The notes below the pieces were generated by a model, which was not told where the DNA came from, did not search any database, and saw nothing but the letters and a program-made list of their open reading frames with translations. The translations under genes and the position numbers were made by a program. DNA of 48,709 nucleotides. It comes from an uncultured Ignavibacteriales bacterium (GTDB taxonomy: Bacteria; Bacteroidota; Ignavibacteria; Ignavibacteriales; Ignavibacteriaceae). The DNA is taken from assembly GCA_903929035.1 (NCBI GenBank), contig CAIYTF010000057.1, positions 1 to 48,709 of the forward strand, written 5' to 3'. This document shows positions 45,387 through 48,709 of the stretch, piece after piece. How positions within the stretch are numbered: the first letter of the stretch is position 1; each line of letters begins with the position of its first letter.

Positions 45387-47219
45387 TCACCATTTAACCA
45401 CAAAAGAAAGTCTAAGTGCTTTTACGTATTCGAGCAAAGTTACATTGTTATTTACATCAAAGAATCCGATCAAATCGATCTGCAGATTTTCAGAAGGAAC
45501 ATATCCAAGTCCATAGGTAAATGTAGTGTTTGACACAGAAGTGATTCTTTGGTATGAAGATGAACTATAAGCATTCGGATCAATATTAATTGTTGTATTC
45601 CCACTTTGCTCTGTTTTTGTTATCCTCGGATTTGAACGAGTAGCCTGCAGCGTATTATCATAAACGGACTTCGTATATCGGAAGATTGAACCAAACCGAA
45701 TTGCCCAGTTCTTGCTTTCAGTAAATCTATACTCTATGCCAACCGGAGCAATAAATTCAGTGACACTGTTTTTCCCCTTAGTATCTTCATCAGCTTGCCA
45801 ATCAATAGTCGTTGTAGATGAAAGGGTTGGAATATGAGCATTATCTAGAGAGCTTAATTTAGAAATATTGGTATAGCCATTCGAATTCTTTGAGTTAATA
45901 TCGCGTGTTTGATATTTAATAATAAATCCTAAACCAAAATAAGCTCCATCTGCAAGAGGAGTATTGACATTGGTTGAAAATTTCCAATTGTTATCATTAC
46001 CGGTTCCCGCATTATCGGAGTTGGAAATATTTGAAGAATTTTTCAAATATTTGCTTGTCGATGATGGGTCATATTGTTTGTCTATGGTGAAATAAGAATC
46101 GAATGAATTTTCGGAATAATCAAAAGATGAATGAATATATTCAACTCTCGCTTTCACAAAACCTTCATCGATTCTATTTGTCTGCCGATTAAAAACAAAC
46201 CGTACTTCTCCAGCTAAGCCGTACCAATAGCCGTTTTCCTTTGAATTATATGCGTTGCTTCCATCGGCACCATAGTTCAGAAGATACGAATCTACTGACG
46301 GTTTGAATCCGGCATAAGACCCTGTATAGGTATTGTTTCGCGAATTATCTTGCTTATATTTTGAATACAATAAATCGCCTCGCAATTCAAAAACCGTAAT
46401 ATCAGATTGGTATAAATTTACGGAAGTTGATAAATCCAGAGAAGCGTAAGGATTATCGGAATTTGAATTAAAAGCTCCTTTCTCGCTGAACTGCTTTAGC
46501 GTAGTATTCAAATTAATATCAGTCAAGGTATAATTCCTTTGGAAAGACGGATCCCCATAATCAGCTCCGCTAAGAGAGTAATTGCTTTCCGAGAACGGGG
46601 ATGAATTTAAAGTATTACCTGACTTTGAATCGCCGGCACTAACTTTCAACCCGAATATAATATCACTAATAATAATACTGTTGTTCAATACAAAGTTATA
46701 ACCGCTGTTTTCTCTATAAAAGGTTTTTTCCTGATAAATAGATTCGCGATTGTCATAGAGTCCATCAGAACCGATATCGTAATATTTTGAGAACATATTT
46801 TCCAAAAAACCTTGTCCCGTTATATCGGAAGATGAACCCGACAATCCGGAGTTTATTCCAACACTACCGGGATTTTTAGCTTTTTGAAAACTGAATAATA
46901 TGGAATGCGTCAGATTGGAAACAAAGGGATTCTGTCGCGAAACACCAATAAAATACATATTATCGCTTTGATTGTTAAATATCTTTTCATTTGTGCTTGT
47001 AAGATTACTAAGGTTAGTGTAAACCCTTAGATTTCTAACATAATTAAGCTCGATTGGATCATAGATTAAATCAAGATCGTCATTAATAATTCCGCCGAGT
47101 GCTCTATTTCTGAATGAAGCAGTTTCTTCGGTATTAGCAATTGAGCTGTTTTGGCTATAACTGCACGGGACAACTACTACTAATAGTAGTATAGTCAAAG
47201 TTAATAATCGTTTATACAT
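45387..47219 (-). CDS. Probable outer-membrane beta-barrel protein
   Basis: A 610-residue exported protein with a clear signal peptide ('LLTLTILLLVVVVPCSYSQ'). The mature part is rich in Asn, Ser, Tyr and alternating hydrophobic residues, as in beta strands, and the C-terminus ends in 'ALRLSFVVKW', with an aromatic last residue typical of outer-membrane barrels. It begins with 'FRNRALGGIINDDLDLIYDP'. I cannot name a family; a transporter-like or DUF5723-like barrel is possible. It starts 27 bases after the lipoprotein gene in the same direction, so the two form an operon and may act together at the outer membrane. Confidence 0.75.
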   Translation of the reverse strand: MYKRLLTLTILLLVVVVPCSYSQNSSIANTEETASFRNRALGGIINDDLDLIYDPIELNYVRNLRVYTNLSNLTSTNEKIFNNQSDNMYFIGVSRQNPFVSNLTHSILFSFQKAKNPGSVGINSGLSGSSSDITGQGFLENMFSKYYDIGSDGLYDNRESIYQEKTFYRENSGYNFVLNNSIIISDIIFGLKVSAGDSKSGNTLNSSPFSESNYSLSGADYGDPSFQRNYTLTDINLNTTLKQFSEKGAFNSNSDNPYASLDLSTSVNLYQSDITVFELRGDLLYSKYKQDNSRNNTYTGSYAGFKPSVDSYLLNYGADGSNAYNSKENGYWYGLAGEVRFVFNRQTNRIDEGFVKARVEYIHSSFDYSENSFDSYFTIDKQYDPSSTSKYLKNSSNISNSDNAGTGNDNNWKFSTNVNTPLADGAYFGLGFIIKYQTRDINSKNSNGYTNISKLSSLDNAHIPTLSSTTTIDWQADEDTKGKNSVTEFIAPVGIEYRFTESKNWAIRFGSIFRYTKSVYDNTLQATRSNPRITKTEQSGNTTINIDPNAYSSSSYQRITSVSNTTFTYGLGYVPSENLQIDLIGFFDVNNNVTLLEYVKALRLSFVVKW

Positions 47220-47246
47220 TTAAATTTCCTTTCAATTTTTTTAATA

Positions 47247-48398
47247 TTATTGGATAACTATATCATCAACATACGCGGCACCAGAGGAGGACGATGCTTG
47301 ACGATACATAATCATAATTTGTATGGTTGCATTTGTTACACTCGGCAATGTACCTGTATAATACACCCAAGAACTTGTAGTCCCATAGACCTGAGTTAAT
47401 GTAATCCAACCATTATTATTTATCTGATAAGAGACAGTGAAATAATCTGAAGATGTCGGACAAACCGTTTTATAATAAAAAGAAACTTTTTTCTGTCCAC
47501 TTACATTAGTCAACGTAGTATAACTGTAGCTGTAATTTGAAGAACTCATAATCCCTGATTTAAGCGATTTCGTACCATTGTGTGAAAAAGCACTGCTGAC
47601 TGTCCATACAGGATAACCGGAATAATAACCGGACCATTCAGATGGTGTTGAACCTGCTGCAAATGATTCAAAACTGCCGTCAGTTAGTAAATTTGCTGAA
47701 GTTGAATAGCCGGGCTTTGTAGCCTCAAATGAATTTTTTGCAGAAATTCTATAGCTATAAGATTTTGAGCTGACTACTGATGTGTCCAAATAGGAATATA
47801 CAGCCGGTAAGCTATCGCTAACTGCAGGTCCTTTCGTTTCATAAGTATAACCATCCGATGTTCTCTCTATATTAAACTCACTCGCGCTTTCCGCATTGTT
47901 TGTCCACGTTACCTTTATTCCTCCCTTTGTACTAGGAAGAGCGACAATATTTGATGGAGGTAAAAATTTGGGAGTTTTAATAGTGAAAGTGTCAATAGTT
48001 GACATTCCGGAGCGGGTAATAGTGGCAACCTTGAACTGATAGTATGTATTTTGATATAGTGAAAAAATTGTGTCAGTATTAACTGCCGGATTGGTAATTG
48101 TCGCGATTGGATCAGAAAATGTATCGTACAAAGCATATTTCCCATATATTTTGTAGCAAACAAAATTCAAATCATTGGATTTATTCCAAGAAATTATTGC
48201 TCTGTCAGAACGGATATTCCCGTTAAGATATCCAGCACCATAATTTCCCAAGCTGCCTAACGGTGCTTGATTTATTGATGGTGTATTTGAAGGAGAAGGC
48301 AAACCATACTCCGTTACATTAATAGGGTTATCATTTTTGCAAGAATAAAATGTCATAACCACGAACACGAACAAAAGAACTGAAAAGTACTTTCTCAT
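47247..48398 (-). CDS. Fibronectin type III domain lipoprotein with C-terminal jelly-roll-like domain
   Basis: A 383-residue surface or periplasmic lipoprotein. The signal 'VLLFVFVVMTFYSCKND' gives a probable lipidated Cys20; the lipobox is loose, as is common in Bacteroidota. Two fibronectin type III-like parts follow (about 50-145 and 150-238, 'PSNIVALPSTKGGIKVTWTN'). The C-terminal region (about 240-383), 'TDGSFESFAAGSTPSEWSG' to 'GAAYVDDIVIQ', looks like a carbohydrate-binding or MAM-type jelly roll. There is no T9SS sorting domain. It is first in a two-gene operon with the barrel protein. A glycan- or surface-binding role is inference only. Confidence 0.78.
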   Translation of the reverse strand: MRKYFSVLLFVFVVMTFYSCKNDNPINVTEYGLPSPSNTPSINQAPLGSLGNYGAGYLNGNIRSDRAIISWNKSNDLNFVCYKIYGKYALYDTFSDPIATITNPAVNTDTIFSLYQNTYYQFKVATITRSGMSTIDTFTIKTPKFLPPSNIVALPSTKGGIKVTWTNNAESASEFNIERTSDGYTYETKGPAVSDSLPAVYSYLDTSVVSSKSYSYRISAKNSFEATKPGYSTSANLLTDGSFESFAAGSTPSEWSGYYSGYPVWTVSSAFSHNGTKSLKSGIMSSSNYSYSYTTLTNVSGQKKVSFYYKTVCPTSSDYFTVSYQINNNGWITLTQVYGTTSSWVYYTGTLPSVTNATIQIMIMYRQASSSSGAAYVDDIVIQ

Positions 48399-48506
48399 TT
48401 TTTATTTCCTTATTTATTTAGTAAATAGTAAAAACCGATCAGTGTATCAAAATTCACAACAATAATAAAAACCTCTTTTGTAACTACTCAGCCTGTTCTT
48501 GAATTT

Positions 48507-48709
48507 GTCCTAACGGGACTAAATTTGAATAACCGTGAGTGCTAACTCACGGAAAAGTAAGCCCAAACAAATAACGTCCCCGAAAGGGGCGAACTAATGC
48601 GGCATAAATTTGCCCCCTTCGGGGACATAGATGCTTTTTATCATTCTCCCGTGAGTTGTCACTCACGGTTATTCAAATTTAGTCCCGTTGGGACATAATA
48701 TCCGTACCA
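48507..48709. repeat. Modular palindromic element, copy C (runs to window end)
   Basis: The same plan as copies A and B with different modules. Outer palindromes GTCCTAACGGGAC (48507-48519) and GTCCCGTTGGGAC (48682-48694) flank 'aaatttgaataaccgtgag' and its complement. Hairpins CCGTGAG-TGCTAA-CTCACGG (48533-48552) and the related one at 48649-48668 follow. The core has GTCCCCGAAAGGGGC (48576-48590) and GCCCCCTTCGGGGAC (48612-48626), themselves mutually complementary. The region 48399-48506 before it should hold the promoter of the lipoprotein gene; I see no sure box. Confidence 0.8.

Noticed and set aside
48507-48709. Possible CRISPR array because of regularly placed palindromes
   Set aside because: Units are inverted rather than direct, spacers are not of uniform length, and there are no cas genes.

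Overview
The window most likely comes from a member of the Ignavibacteria (Ignavibacteriales, Bacteroidota/Chlorobiota group), probably a motile or surface-living heterotroph. The evidence is: AT-rich DNA; a subtilase carrying a type IX secretion C-terminal sorting domain; DUF4834-like and DUF5683-like proteins; a fused aspartokinase-homoserine dehydrogenase; promoter-like TAnnTTTG boxes of the Bacteroidota type; and mosaic palindromic intergenic repeats. This is inferred from gene content; no 16S rRNA gene is present.

Layout. Positions 1-203 hold part of a palindromic repeat element. Positions 235-10469 (minus strand) hold one compact chemosensory operon, read CheW, CheR-TPR, CheW, a membrane chemoreceptor with PAS, hybrid CheA-receiver, CheB, and a receiver-PAS-histidine kinase-receiver hybrid. 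Its parts match the Wsp/ACF (alternative cellular function) type, but the last gene is a hybrid kinase where Wsp has the diguanylate cyclase WspR. Positions 10470-11068 are intergenic. Positions 11069-15805 are the threonine operon thrA-thrB-thrC, followed by a DUF47/PiT phosphate uptake pair and then a translationally overlapping run of secreted subtilase, pgsA and ftsY (to 23373). A minus-strand pair (mtaB and a DUF5683-like exported protein) follows; a 308-bp internally deleted IS66-type element sits 10 bp upstream of mtaB.

A tRNA-His gene of unusual form (G1:U72, A73, no encoded G-1) lies at 25917-25990. Positions 26297-35452 (plus strand) are housekeeping: RNase R, YfiH/PgeF, an EamA transporter, folB, folK, deoxynucleoside kinase, a DUF4834-like protein, a GT9 glycosyltransferase, Ppx/GppA and an M16 peptidase. 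Positions 35624-38878 are nuoGHI of complex I, followed by an Aas-like acyl-activating ligase. A minus-strand ABC-F protein is divergent from an L,D-transpeptidase and a carotenoid-biosynthesis (DUF422) membrane protein.

The last region (44822 to the end) is accessory: an outer-membrane beta-barrel-like protein and a fibronectin type III lipoprotein, flanked by palindromic repeats. The points most worth following up are the Wsp-like operon with a replaced output, the aberrant tRNA-His, the IS66-derived MITE abutting mtaB, the modular palindromic repeat family, and a striking preference for GCG alanine codons after a C.
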